In this document: piece after piece, positions 10,141-22,508 of the stretch
How the letters are laid out: each line of letters begins with the position of its first letter
How positions within the stretch are numbered: position 1 is the stretch's first letter
Source: Owenia fusiformis
Taxonomy: Eukaryota > Annelida > Polychaeta > Sabellida > Oweniidae
Length of the DNA: 64,000 nt
Reading direction: 5' to 3'
NCBI GenBank assembly: GCA_903813345.2
Contig: CAIIXF020000010.1
Location: forward strand, 21,773,181 to 21,837,180
Translations under genes and position numbers: made by a program
Notes under the pieces: model-generated
Told to the model about the DNA's origin: nothing
The model's database searches: none
What the model saw: only the letters and a program-made list of their open reading frames with translations

Positions 10141-12265
10141 ACACTTGATGGACTTAGGCTGATTCTACACATATATTGATGGACTTAGAAGATTTTCATC
10201 TCACATATTGAGGGACTTAGAGGATTTTACCCTGGTATACTTAGAGGATCTTAGGCAGATTCGACATACCCGTTGAGGGACTTTGAGGATATACTTAGAG
10301 GATCTTAGGCAGATTCGACATACCTGTTGAGGGACTTAGAGGATTTTACCCTGGTATACTTAGAGGATCTTAGGCAGATTCTACATATACTGAGAGGCAC
10401 GTACACAACTTTTGATGAGAAGGAACCTCCACGCGCCTCAAGAGATTGATGCCTAAGGGACTTAGACAAATTCTGCATACTATTTGATGGACTTAGACTG
10501 ATTCTACACATATATTGATGGACTTAGAAGATTTTCATCTCACATATTGAGGGACTTCGAGGATTTTACACTGGTATACTTAGAGGATCTTAGGCAGATT
10601 CGACATACCCGTTGAGGGACTTTGAGGATATACTTAGAGGATCTTAGGCAGATTCGACATACCCGTTGAGGGACTTTGAGGATATACTTAGAGGATCTTA
10701 GGCAGATTCGACATACCCATTGAGGGACTTAGAGGATTTTACCCTGGTATACTTAGAGGATCTTAGGCAGATTCTACATATACTGAGAGGCACGCACCCA
10801 ACTTTTGATGAGAAGGAACCTCCACGCGCCTCAAGAGATTTATGCCTGAGGGACTTAGACAAATTCTGCATACCATTTGATGGACTTAGGCTGATTCTAC
10901 ACATATATTGATGGACTTAGAAGATTTTCATCTCACATATTGAGGGACTTTGAGGATTTTACCCTGGTATACTTAGAGGATCTTAGGCAGATTTGACATA
11001 CCCGTTGAGGGACTTTGAGGATATACTTAGAGGATCTTAGGCAGATTCGACATACCCGTTGAGGGACTTTGAGGATATACTTAGAGGATCTTAGGCAGAT
11101 TCGACATACCCGTTGAGGGACTTAGAGGATTTTACCCTGGTATACTTAGAGGATCTTAGGCAGATTCTACATATACTGAGAGGCACGTACCCAACTTTTG
11201 ATGAGAAGGAACCTCCACGCGCCTCAAGAGATTTATGCCTGAGGGACTTAGACAAATTCTGCATACCATTTGATGGACTTAGGCTGATTCTACACATATA
11301 TTGATGGACTTAGAAGATATTCATCTCACATATTGAGGGACTTTGAGGATTTTATTCTGGTATACTTAGAGGATCTTAGGCAGATTCGACATATACTGAG
11401 AGGCACGTACACAACTTTTGATGAGAAGGAACTTCCACGCGCCTCAAGAGATTGATGCCTGAGGGACTTAGACAAATTCTGCATACCATTTGATGGGCTT
11501 AGGCTGATTCTACACATATATTGATGGACTTAGAAGATTTTCATCTCACATATTGAGGGACTTAGAGGATTTTACCCTGGTATACTTAGAGGATCTTAGG
11601 CAGATTCGACATACCCGTTGAGGGACTTTGAGGATATACTTGGAGGATCTTAGGCAGATTCGACATACCCGTTGAGGGACTTAGAGGATTTTACCCTGGT
11701 ATACTTAGAAGATCTTAGGCAGATTCTACATATACTGAGAGGCACGTACACAACTTTTGATGAGAAGGAACCTCCACGCGCCTCAAGAGATTGATGCCTA
11801 AGGGACTTAGACAAATTCTGCATACTATTTGATGGACTTAGGCTGATTCTACACATATATTGATGGACTTAGAAGATTTTCATCTCACATATTGAGGGAC
11901 TTAGAGGATTTTACACTGGTATACTTAGAGGATCTTAGGCAGATTCTACATATACTGAGAGGCACGTACACAACTTTTGATGAGAAGGAACCTCCACGCG
12001 CCTCAAGAGATTGATGCCTGAGGGCATACCATTTGATGGACTTAGGAGAATTCTTCGGTCGATGCACTTAGAAGATATTACCTTGAGGGACTTAGCCAAT
12101 ATTCACCATAGTTGCCTGGAGTTTGATGCCCAGAGGAACTTAAGGAATATTCACGCATATATTGAGGGACTTAGCCAATATTCACCATAGTTGCCTGGAG
12201 TTTGATGCCCAGAGGAACTTAAGGAATATTCACGCATATATTGAGGGACTTGGCCAATATTGATA
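10141..12265. repeat. Higher-order minisatellite (units of 393, 340 and about 220 bp)
   Basis: Anchors on TGATGGACTTAG at 10145, 10485, 10878, 11271, 11491, 11830 and 12034 give spacings of 340, 393, 393, 220, 339 and 204 bp. The 53-bp difference between 393 and 340 equals one extra copy of a module containing GGGACTTTGAGGATATAC. All modules are variants of GAGGGACTTAGAGGATTTTA. Short open frames on both strands recur once per unit and are by-products of the array, not genes. Confidence 0.92.
12083..12260. repeat. 79-bp tandem repeat at the edge of the array
   Basis: Units start at 12083, 12162 and 12241 (TTGAGGGACTTAGCC or a one-base variant) with exact 79-bp spacing; the third is partial. 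The shared GAGGGACTT core shows descent from the neighbouring minisatellite. Confidence 0.85.
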
Positions 12266-12656
12266 ATTGACAGGTTGACCAGTTACACGCTCCTTATTTA
12301 AGTTTGGAAGGCTTTTTTCCAATTTGTCAGAATTTGATAAACTTTTGTGAGGGAAGAAAAATCAAAACCCGAGGAGCCTGAATTAAAATCTCGATCATCA
12401 TGATGATCAAATGTCAATAGTAACTTAAATTTCCACTGGTTTTGATATAAAATGTATAAAATTCAAACAGCGCTATTTAAAATCTAACTGTATTGTATTG
12501 TAGTCAGTTGTAAGTAGATAGATTACCGTCTTAATGTTAACCTTGTGGTTGTTACATTTTCAAAGTAATTGTTTTGTGCCAGTTACAAGATATGTTGGTC
12601 TCATGAAGTCCATTAGCATTTTACTGTTATTGTTAAAATCGTGTCAACTTAAAATC

Positions 12657-13391
12657 GTCACGCACGTAGAATTCAAGCAAACATTTTCTTGAATAAAATA
12701 ATGAATACACATAACAATATATCGCTATGTCATTCTTCAAACTAAATAATTTGAGGAAAGCTATTAATGTTAATTGTAACGTATCCTGCTGGGGAAATGG
12801 AATGACCATGAAGCAAGATACTGTACGTTATAGAATAATTTACTTCTGTGGTTGAAATAAGTTCTAAACCATTGTATTAATCGGATATCCATATTTTGCC
12901 AGTTTAAAAATATAATACGTATGATGTTTGACAAGGTATAACATGTATTATACACTAAGAAATCGACTGCTGTTACTTTATCACTAAGATGTACACTTAT
13001 TATTGAGTTTAACATATTTCGTGTCAACACAATCAATTCATCATGCACGTTAGTTTTAAGTAAAAACCTTGCTTAATGCCTTATGACACAAAACTTACAA
13101 GGGTAAAACGTTTATTTAAAGCTTTAGATTGGTTAAAACATATTTATTCCTAATATATCATGTTATATGAGAAACTCAGGATAGCAGATGAAAAACGCAG
13201 ATATTTAAAAACGTCACGCACGTTAGCATATTGAAAATTAGCTGAGAAACCTTAAATGCATAAATTCATGAAATATCGACAAACGATTTTTTCGTCATAT
13301 GCATTTACACAGTTTGAGAGACTTAAATGTATTTTATCGTCTGTATTACAAACGTAACTGTTGATTTCATCAAAAACGTCACGCACGTTAG
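12657..13391. repeat. Right subterminal cluster of CACGCACGTTAG motifs
   Basis: Copies near 12657, 13042, 13211 and 13377, all in the same orientation as most left copies. This placement mirrors the left cluster about the central array. Confidence 0.7.
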
Positions 13392-13560
13392 ATTTTTTAC
13401 ATTTTGCTGTGTTATTTCGTAATTTCCACTTAAACTATCTTTTAAAGGCAATTTTCTGGAACAATGTTCGTTGTTCGTCCCAAAAAATCAAAAATTGATT
13501 GAAATATCAACCGTTTTAATTTTTCGGAGAAAGTGACGAACTTTTGAAAAAGACCCATAT

Positions 13561-15153
13561 GCGTTGAGACATGCTCTATTTTCTAAAAGGAAAAGTGGGT
13601 TCCCCCAAGGACTTTAAAGATACTTAATTTGGATGACCAAATAAGCTGAGATTTTCATTTGAGAAATAACATAGGGAGCATTAAAGTAACTTTCAATGAT
13701 TTCATCTAAAAATTAAAACCCTTGGAAATACTAAATATGCCATATATAAAATTAATTTTAGAAATATTGTGGATCAAAATGAAAAAATAAATAAAATAAA
13801 GAATAAAAACATATTCCACCCGTGGGATTTGAACCCAGATCTTTTGGAATAAAAGTAACCACTACACCACAGTGCCAAAGCCTTTTGAAAGTAGAAATTC
13901 TTTATCTACATAATCATGGACGAAAAAAGTCTTATTCACATGCTTAAATTTCTTAAAAATGATCAGCATTACTACTAATAACAACATTTTGCATGTCTGA
14001 GTAAGTATTTTGATCTACATTTAGGATAAATGTTGTTTTATTCAGTTTTCATTTTGGGTATGACTTCCTGTCAAAACAGTGTTAAAAATGCAGGGCTCAA
14101 CAAAAAAATTCAATTCTAAAATGATATATATCCTTTGATCAGCTGTTTGTGGCACCTGAACTCATCCTACTAGAAAGGTAAGAGCATTTTCCTGAGACAT
14201 ATGCCTCGAAATCTCAAATTTCTCCTTCTAAGACTTAGAAAGACACTTTAATCTTAGAGGAAGGAATTCGGGTTTTCCTTCCAGACCTAATTGATTCATC
14301 AAAATGAAGAATTGTAACGCATTAAACATTGAAAAAATGATTGCACTTTTGGTGAAAAATGATCTTGATTGCTCGCTAAATATCTCCGAGTCCGATTGAC
14401 TTTATTACCATTGTATATGCTTTTCTTCGAGATAATGAATGGATCTCAAAGATATACCGCAGCTTCATGGTCAGAAAATAGTCATAATCCAAGATAAAAC
14501 CGTCTGAAATTCTTGGCGATAATCTACCCGAAGCTTTGAATGCTGCCATCTTTACAAACTTACAGATGACAAACGAGTAAATGAGATTACTATGTACTGC
14601 CTGCAACATTCTGATACTCATGGCATCTTTCTGTTTCACCTCAGGGCTGAGAAGAAATGATCGAGATGTCATGGTTTATCATGATGTGCCTGTCAGCCTG
14701 CAATGATCTTCTTAAATTAAAGTGAGTCATTCGATCGACAGTCTAGAACATAACAACGATGTTGAGATTTTTGGCTGCTGTCTGCTGTTGGGGAATAAAA
14801 TTGATAAATTGCGTATAAGTCCATAGCTACTGATCGACAGAAAGGTGACAGTGCGGTTTGTCTATTATTCATTGCCATTCATTTTAGCTCAAAGAGGAGG
14901 AAAAATACCATAATTCATGGTTGAACTCATAATTACCTCTTCTGCGAATCATCTTTGTTTTTCACAAAATTTCCACGGTCTGAATACCACAAGTTAATGT
15001 TATGGTTTAGTCGAAACAAACATATTCCTTACATCATGGAACAATATTGGTACGCAAGAAATTAACATATTATTCGAGCCTTTTTAGTATATGAGAAAAC
15101 GACAGATAGTACGCCTATTTGAAGCTATGTTTAAAGGGTTACGTTCGTTCTAA
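13561..15153. other. Intergenic; one tRNA-like repeat head, otherwise nothing
   Basis: AT-rich sequence. Apart from the tRNA-like segment at 13815-13876, I see no repeat pair or coding homology. The longest frame (14376-14672, - strand) has no recognisable domain. Confidence 0.6.
13815..13876 (-). repeat. tRNA-derived sequence (SINE head or tRNA pseudogene)
   Basis: Read on the - strand it has an A-box-like TGGTGTAGTGGTTA and a B-box-like GGGTTCAAATCCC, spaced as in tRNA Pol III promoters. The acceptor stem ends do not pair and the anticodon arm is not convincing, so it is not called as a working tRNA. Confidence 0.6.
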
Positions 15154-15959
15154 CCCTACTATCACACCTAACTTGTTCTCACTACGTTCTCGAAAACGGG
15201 CTTCAACTGTGTACGAACGGACTGGACCTACTAAGAACCGTTTGGGATCTATTTAAAAACTTCATCGAACGTACTCGAACGGGTAGGTCCTCTAGAACTT
15301 AGACAATGCTCAAAATGTTCTCGTGGTCGTAACGTTCTACAATCAGAACGAGTGACAACGTACTTACGACGAGCTGGACGTACTACGAACGGAATCGTCG
15401 TACTTCAATCCTACTAGGGATGTTTTAACAACGAGTTGAACTGTCTGAGGACGTGTTGAGAACGAGGTGGAACTAATTGCAAACGGGTTTAAACTGATTA
15501 AGAACGTATTCAACACTGCTTATGAACGAGTTAGCAAAAATATAGCTATCACACCAAACAAGTTGCCACTGCGTTCTACAAAACTGGTTTTAAACTGTGT
15601 GCGAACGGAATGAACGTAGCTGCAACTTTCTAAGGTCTATTTACGAACTTTATGAACGTTCTCAGACGGGAATGTGATTTTAGAATTTTGAATCGATTCA
15701 AAATTCGATGGCGACCATACCGTTCTGTAATCAGGTCATGTTGACCTTCTAGACCAAGGGACGCGTTCTACTACGTTGCACACCGACGTGTTGCGACCTG
15801 AACGAACTGCGAACGAGATGGACGTATTGAAGACTGTTTAAGAACGAAGAAGCTAATTATTTCAGACATATTTCCCGACCAAAGCCAGACTGAGCCCGTT
15901 TTACGACGTTTTCATAGGACTGGCAAGAACGGGTAAGAACTAGTTTGGTGTGATAGGGG
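15154..15959. mobile_element. MITE family B copy 1 (TATCACACC ends)
   Basis: Left end CCCTACTATCACACC, right end GGTGTGATAGGGG, with interior similarity to 22927-23509 in the opposite orientation (GAATCGATTCAAAATTC, AAGAACGGGTAAGAACTAG). It carries an internal extra copy of the left end near 15545, so it is longer (806 bp against 583 bp). No coding capacity and no clear target duplication. Confidence 0.8.
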
Positions 15960-16156
15960 AGTAAGAGTTCGTTTCTCGTTTTTAACAGTATGCGGCACTT
16001 ATGAAAAGAAGACGTAGAGCATTTCTTACTTAAATGCCCTACAAATGTGTATATTATTTTTAGAGAACAACTTAGTATACCATTGCTGCGAATGGGGTAT
16101 CCAAATGAACATTAGTAGTGTCACCCTTCAATAACTATACAAAGAAAGAAACCCTT

Positions 16157-16983
16157 GACACGTCGCAAAAAGTTCGCACACGTATTGTTACACATTTTCG
16201 CTTTTCAACACCACAGAATGTGATGTTTTTTGAGAAAAATGTGCACACATGGAAATCCTTTCGTCCTCCACATTTGCCTCTATATCTCAAAATATTTAAG
16301 GCGAATAACTTTGATATCGTATATGTATTAAAAATGGGTTAGGATCATCATAAAGCACGAATCATTGATATTTGAGGTGAAATAAATCTATGTGTTGCTT
16401 TGTTTGAAAATAGGTGAATGGTGTAAATTCGCCCTATTTTAATGAACTCTACAACAGAAAACACATACGTTTGCGAACAAAATCAGCTATTAATTAATTA
16501 AAGTTTATGAGCAAAATAATCATGTATGATATATTAAAAATTGGTCTCGTATTTTTTGTTTAATGTACACTTGAAAAGTTGAAGGTAACAAGAAATGAGC
16601 AAAAAGGTCGCTGCCGACAGATTCTATTTTTCAAACTATATGACGTCACAATATGGGACGCTTACTAGAATTCATCCTTTGAAATAACACTTCCATCTAC
16701 CTTTATCAAGACGAAAATAAAGTATAATAGTTAAATATTGTTTGAGTTATGTGCGTTTAAATACGAAAAATTATTCAAAATGTAACGTGTCGACAGCGGA
16801 TATCTGGCAGATTTTCGGGTAAAAAACTCTTTTAAAAGAACGAGCAAGAATTGTGAAAGAAGTGTGCTTGATTTGAAATGATACATAATTTTGATTAGAA
16901 TATTATCTTATATTCCGAAGAATTAAAGTTACATTTATGCGATACCCTAAAAACACAAGTGCGCCAGCTTTTTGCGACGTGTC
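16157..16983. mobile_element. Inverted-repeat element, 16-bp perfect ends
   Basis: GACACGTCGCAAAAAG at 16157-16172 recurs inverted at 16968-16983, with weaker similarity for about 20 bp further inward. The 827-bp interior has no convincing coding sequence. Likely a non-autonomous DNA transposon. Confidence 0.6.
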
Positions 16984-17010
16984 TTGCATTTTCAAAAGAT
17001 ATGGCATCTA

Positions 17011-17077
17011 TACAGGGTGGTCACACAATGGGACACTCGTATTTAAAAAATAAATATTTATTTTATTGATGAAACAA
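17011..17077 (-). mobile_element. Mariner solo terminal fragment
   Basis: TACAGGGTGGTCACACAATG followed by GGACACTCG and TTATTTTATTGATG matches, in reverse, the 3' end of the mariner copies at 22400-22508 and 54950-55051. No coding part remains. Confidence 0.7.
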
Positions 17078-18284
17078 GTGCGTGATACAGGGGTTGCCAT
17101 TTTAGTAAAGGGTGTAAATACGTTTCTGTGCTTGATACAGGGTATATTTAATGGAAAAGGTTAAATTATGATGTTGAATTATTGGTGTCTATCATATATT
17201 TAAGAACTGCCATCTATATATGAATATAAAGTTTAAATAACTAACGTGAACAAAAGATTAATGAGATTCTGATTGTTTTGTTCTGAGAATGCTGCTGCCA
17301 TCTTTGAATAAACTCTAAATTATCAATGATATAATTATAATCTATTGTGATAACGAACACCTCCCAATCTGCATGTTTTTAACTGCACGGTGGCATTTGG
17401 ATTAGACAGGTTTTACTGTATGAGTAATAGTAATACTGAAATTCAAAAAAATCTGAAGGCCTAGTCAATCTATTTTGGGAAATATTCTCAGCTATTTGAA
17501 ATGAAGATCAACTTTGTAAGAAGTCTCTATAATTATTTTTTTAATTTATACAATAACATTATACTCAACTTTAGTTCAAATTCCAATGCTCTGGCCTTGG
17601 CTAATCAAAACAGTTCATTGCAATTGTTTCATCAATTATTATATTATTATATTAATATATCATAATTATTTCACATGCAAATACTGTACTGCCACTAATA
17701 TTTGATGCTGTTATCTTTCACAATTTTACAATTTTGAAATTTTGCGGATATCAATTTTCGCTAATTATAAATTTTTTATAATTTTGTATCTATTTCTTTC
17801 ACCATCATATCATTTCTCAAAAAAATTTCCAGCTTATTTGATTAAATGTTTTTAAAACCAAGAAATATGAATGAAACAGTACCTTCTTACCTTTAATTAT
17901 TGCTATACCATGTACTTAAAGCCTTTACATGACACCTATCAGCTATCACCTGCTTCAAAAGCATAGGTGAAACTAAACTATTGAAATCAAGTGCTCACTT
18001 TAAATTTTTTTTATATTTTCTGTTTGGGAAAATCTGTTAGTTATCAGCTGCATTTTTGTCAGTCAAGATTTCTCTTCATCAAACCAAATCAAATCCAAGG
18101 AATGTTTAGTCAAATATCCAGTTGTTCAGGAATCGAACTCAATTCAAAGAATGATTAGTTCCATAGTGTAAACATATACAACTTTGAACAATATTGGTAT
18201 CAGCCATTATGTTACATTAAAAAAAAAACAGAATGTAAAACTGTAAAAGACTTTCATGTAAGCAGGAAATTTCTTGAAAGAATA

Positions 18285-18545
18285 CTAAAGGTTTCGCAAC
18301 AGAATTTAGACGGTCATATGTTGAATTGCAGAAATTTTCTGAAAATGTAAGGTGTGTATGTTAGGCCAATGCATTATCTAAAGGAAAAGTACTCATACAG
18401 ATGATAAAAAAATTGGAGATTGATACAGGGAAGGTGCAAAGACCCCATCAACATTTTTTTTCAAAAATGTTTTCCTGATTTTCAGTTCCTTCCATTTTTT
18501 TATAATGTTTTCACATTAATATGTTGCATTTGTAGACAAAGTTAA
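18285..18545 (+). repeat. Dispersed repeat R, single copy
   Basis: Contains TTAGGCCAATGCATTA, GGGAAGGTGCAAA and CCCCATCAACAT in the same order and spacing as in the two inverted copies at 32395-33048. This is the half-element outside a palindrome. Confidence 0.7.
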
Positions 18546-18994
18546 CATACTAAAGAGAAAATATTTTCCTTTTAAGAGTTTATTTGTGTCTCCAAATGCA
18601 ACATACTGATGCATAAAACATTTATAAAAATTGAGTAGAAGGGGAAATTTTAAATTCAACGAACATATAGGCCCACTGAGCATTTATTTTGCACAGGGCC
18701 TTTATTAGAAAGAACTCAAAATAAATGCCATTGGCTTTTATTAAGACTAAGAGGGAAATTGAAAACATTTTTCCAAGGGGACAGGCATTTATTAAGAGGG
18801 AAAATAGCTTTCCCAAGCCAGTGGGTGTTTATTTCGAGGCGTATTATCAATCGAAGAGTTGACACATGGCCTTCATATACTCATGCAATAGTATCTATCA
18901 TCTCTGATTGCACACTTCTGTTTTACCTTTCAAGCATTCGATTTGGATTTTGGAATGTCATAAAGCTATGCGGTCAAAAGTAATCTTAATACTT

Positions 18995-19430
18995 TTTAGT
19001 GAAAATGCATTTATATTTTTAAAATGCAGAATCTTGCAAATGCAAAATCCTCGAAATCCGATCACCTCCACATCTGAATGTTTTTTTTAACTGGTCATGG
19101 TGTTTTAACTGGTCATGGTGGCATTTGGATTAGACAGATATTACTGTATAAGTATTAGACAGATATTACTGTATAAGTATAATAGTATTACTGGAATTCC
19201 AAAAAATCATAACGCCTACAATACTAGTAATATTAAGTGAAAATGCATTAATATTTTTTCAAAATCAAGAATCTTTCGGATGCAAAAACCTCGAAATCAG
19301 ACGTTTAAATCTGAATGTTTTTAATTTGTAGCGGTGGCATTTGGATAAGACAGGTTTTACTGTATAAGTATAATAGACATTAATAGTATTACTGGAATTC
19401 CAAAAAATCATAAGGCCTATAGCAACAATC
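18995..19430. repeat. Tandem duplication of about 235 bp
   Basis: GTGAAAATGCATT, TCGAAATC, ATCTGAATGTTTTT and CTGGAATTCCAAAAAATCAT occur in order in each copy, starting near 18999 and 19233. The copies are clearly diverged. Confidence 0.7.
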
Positions 19431-20194
19431 ATGTGAACTTCAGGTCAAAATTCCAATGCTCCCTTGGCCAATCAAATCAGTTCATTGCATTTGTTTTATC
19501 AATGCTCTCAATATCATAATTATTCCACATGCAAATACTGTACTACCGGTTAATTTGTGAGTTTAAATTTCATGAATTTTGAGAAATACCAATTTTGCGG
19601 CCATTAAATTTTGCGGATATCAAAGGTTTAACTTCCATTATTCTCTGAATCCTCAAAATTAATTTATCTTATCTACAGTAATTACACCTACCCAATATCA
19701 TATACTTTGGATAAGATTTACAATCTCTAGATCTTAGTCAATGGCATGTTGCACCTCAGCCTTTAATTGGCGATATTCGCGACTATCAATTTTCGTGATT
19801 TTTACACAATCGCGAAAAGCACGAAACTAAATTGCACGCGAAAAATATCGGGAGTACAGTACATTGAAACCATACACTCTTATATTTCATAAGAATTTGC
19901 AATCAAGCCTAACAAATCTATTGGCAAAATATTAGAAGGCCAGCAAATGTACACATGCTAAAGTGATGAAACTTTAATGAATTTTAATTTTGCCTATACT
20001 GAGATGTGTTAAACTCTATTTGGGTTAGATTTATTCGGCTACACCCTCTACTTACAGCCTTAACATGCCCCCTATCGGCTATCACCCGCTTCAAAATCAT
20101 AACAGGTTCCTTTATATCTTCCTTTATCTTCTGTTTAAGAAAAGCTGTTAGCTATCAGCTGTATTTTTGTCAATCAAGATTTCTCTTCATCTGT

Positions 20195-20712
20195 GAATTA
20201 CCCAGCGAGAAACCAAAATGGCAATTTTGATGGAAAGACACAAAGTACCAGTCAAAATCTCTGAAGATTTCCGGGCAAACAATGGCAGCTCTCCCAGTTA
20301 GGTTTTAGACTGTCTTCTCATATTTTGTCAATTTTATTCAATTTCAAGTATTGTTTAGAGTTGTGCGTTCAACATATTCGAGAAGTCAATAGCTATAATA
20401 AATCTGCAGATTTTGCTCGCATTTATGTAAGCTTTTCTCTTTTGACGGATACTTTGTATCTTTCCTTGAAATCATGACAGGTGTAACTGATCTACTGAAA
20501 TCAACTTCAAGTGCTTACTACTATCTCCCAATGTGAGCTACATCAGTGCTTTTTGTTGAGAAAATATGTAAGTTATTAGCCGCTTTTTTGCCGATCAGGA
20601 TTTAAATTCTCTTTATCTGTCATGTACCTAGCAAGATTCAGAGATTTTGACTTGTACGTCATGTCTTTCCGTCAAAACTTCCATTTTTGGTTTCTTGGTA
20701 AAGAGTAGCTTC
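20195..20712. repeat. Imperfect inverted repeat, arms about 75 bp
   Basis: GAGAAACCAAAATGG...GATGGAAAGACA...AGTCAAAATCTCTGA near 20200-20270 is repeated inverted at about 20632-20708. The arms have diverged by several substitutions. Probably an old MITE. Confidence 0.65.
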
Positions 20713-20840
20713 TCAATGTATAATGAGAATTTGCTGTTCGGCACAGAAGCACCTTTTAATTTTTTTCGATTTTCGCAAGGAGGACACTAACACAATTTTG
20801 AAGCGGTTGATAGGGGGCTCTAAAGGCTGTTCTAACATAT

Positions 20841-21924
20841 CAGTCACAGCCTCTGAAAGAGCTAGATCTAAGGCTCTAGCTTTAGGCTAGTCTAAGTCCT
20901 ATAGATCTAGTAGTCTAGGCCTAGAGTCATAGCCCAGGCATAGGCCCGTAAAAATGTAAAGAAATAAAGCTTACAGCATGTTCTATTTAAGTGAATTTGA
21001 CTCATGTTATACATGTTCCGGGCCTATGCCTAGTATAGTCCCGCAGGACGAAGAAGATAGAATGTCAAATTGAAAATCAAAATAATCGAACGAAAAAAAA
21101 TTGAAAAAGTTGAAAATTCGATTTCGATTCAATTTGATTTTCTGCCATTATAAATGAAATACTGTACTTACCAACATGTTTTTCGGATATATATGTTGTT
21201 CTTACTTTATCTTCGCCGAAGATCGATGTTTATTTATATATAACAATCGAATAATCGACATAATTCAAACTCATCACTACGACACAAAAATATATCACTT
21301 TCGAAACCATGTAAACTGCTAAGATGACGTCATTTATATCCGGGATTGCTTTGCAAACTCCACACAACAGACTGTCCCATCTTTTCTCCTGCTTTCTCCC
21401 GATGCAATTCATACATTACTCGGAGATTACTGTCAAACGTTCCAAGTTTTACAATTTTAGCATGTTTATTACGATCTAATTCCTGCCAGTATCAATGAAT
21501 AAATCTATTGACCAACAGATTGGAAATATGTATTCCAGCGATACCCTCATTTTGACGAAAGAATGGTACAAATATGTCCACTATTTATCGAGATATCGTG
21601 TAGAAAAATTGAAGAAAGACATCGCTTAAGAAATTTCTATTTCTAGACTGAACTGTTCACGCTCGCAAGTGGCATCTCCAACTCCATATATGGGCAAAAA
21701 GGTGGAGTTAACAATAAGCAATGCAGGGATTGACACGATTGACACGAAGAAGTCTCGATGAATCTCGCTTAAACTCCGCCCCTTCTTCGTGAAAAATCAC
21801 GTGAATTCCAGCTTTTGCTGAGACATATCCGGGCATCTCGGCTTCGAACTTCAGAAGTTTCAATTTTGACTGGCGCCGCATACATTATCTCAAGTCTCAC
21901 CCAATATTTTTATGTATACGTTAA
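20841..21924. other. Intergenic, low-information sequence
   Basis: Includes a stretch rich in CTAGG/TCTAG words (20880-20960) and AT-rich sequence. No gene or element was recognised. Confidence 0.5.
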
Positions 21925-22508
21925 ACATATCATATTATATACCAGTGGATGGGGAATTTAATCATCTTTAATTTAGTATATCTTAAATTCAAAGTTGTAA
22001 TGATCTGAACATGAGATAAGGGATATTACTCATTGTAGGTAGGACACATTGATTTATCACCTCAATACCTGCCCCCCTCCGATAACCCAATCCCAACGCC
22101 TGCGACTATAGCTACCACGTGTGGGGAGAACTAATAGAGTCTGTGTACCATGAACCCCTTAAATCTATTCAGGACAAAATTGTTGAGAAGTGGAATTCAT
22201 TATTTCAAAAGCATATCAATGATGCTATCAACCTGCTTATTCCAAGATTGGGGGCTATAAATGATGGACATTTTAAACATCTGTTTATGTTGACGTTTTT
22301 AAATAACCGTTTCGAAACGAAAATGACGTCATTTGTATTATGGACGCTGGTTGACATATATTATAATAAATTTGAACTTATGATATACAGATGTACTAAA
22401 GATAATTAAATACCCTATCCATTGGTATATAACATGATATGTTTTCATCAATAAAATCAATGTTAATCGTTAAAATACGAGTGTCCCATTTTTTGGACCA
22501 CCCTGTAC
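21925..22508 (+). mobile_element. Mariner-like 3' fragment with inverted partial duplication
   Basis: The right part (about 22060-22508) is a + oriented mariner 3' end: transposase C-terminus, then a tail ending GGACCACCCTGTA. The left part (about 21925-22005, CAGTGGATGGGGAATTTAAT) is the same tail region in the opposite orientation, so the copy is folded back on itself. Similar single fragments lie at 52674-53150 and 54629-55051. Confidence 0.75.
22100..22409 (+). pseudogene. Tc1/mariner transposase C-terminal remnant
   Basis: The frame reads HVWGELIESVYHEPLKSIQD followed by VEKWNSLFQKHINDAIN and PRLGAINDGHFKHLF. The VWGEL motif and the downstream helix-rich tail match the C-terminus of mariner-superfamily transposases after the last catalytic acidic residue. 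All upstream catalytic and DNA-binding parts are missing. Confidence 0.75.

Larger units (their letters stand above)
8084..13560. mobile_element. 5.5 kb TIR element with subterminal repeats and central minisatellite
   Basis: A perfect 29-bp inverted repeat bounds the region: 8084-8112 (ATATGGGTCTTTTTCAAAAG, then TTCGTCACT) and its reverse complement at 13532-13560. Similarity continues more weakly inward (GATATYTCAA). Inside each end are copies of the motif CACGCACGTTAG, and the middle (10141-12265) is a higher-order minisatellite. No transposase-like frame is visible; the longest frames are products of the array. If the element begins at GGGTC, the flanks are ATAT on both sides, but ATAT is palindromic so the target duplication is unproven. 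The superfamily is not recognised. Confidence 0.7.
17377..20840. repeat. Cluster of diverged dispersed repeats
   Basis: Segments recur in order. GGTGGCATTTGGATTAGACA with a downstream TTACTGTA lies at about 17390, 19115 and 19333. CAAAATTCCAATGCTC or a variant, with a following TTCATTGCA, lies at about 17580 and 19444. GCTATCACCNGCTTCAAAA lies at about 17942 and 20078. The end ACAGTAAAACCTGTCTAATC, read on the - strand, resembles Tigger/pogo-type termini; that family guess is weak. Confidence 0.55.

Noticed and set aside
10305-12067. Series of near-identical 60-68 aa frames as a gene family
   Set aside because: They recur once per minisatellite unit on both strands and follow the array period; no domain is present.
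10141-12265. CRISPR-like array
   Set aside because: Units vary in module number and there are no unique spacers between constant repeats; the context is an animal genome.
8084-13560. Helitron or virus-like (Polinton) element
   Set aside because: No Rep/helicase, polymerase, integrase or capsid-like frame. Perfect TIRs argue against Helitron, and the content is repeats only.
13815-13876. Functional tRNA gene
   Set aside because: Acceptor and anticodon stems do not pair; only the promoter boxes are tRNA-like.
14376-14672. 98-aa - strand frame
   Set aside because: Composition typical of chance frames; no motif, signal or splice context.
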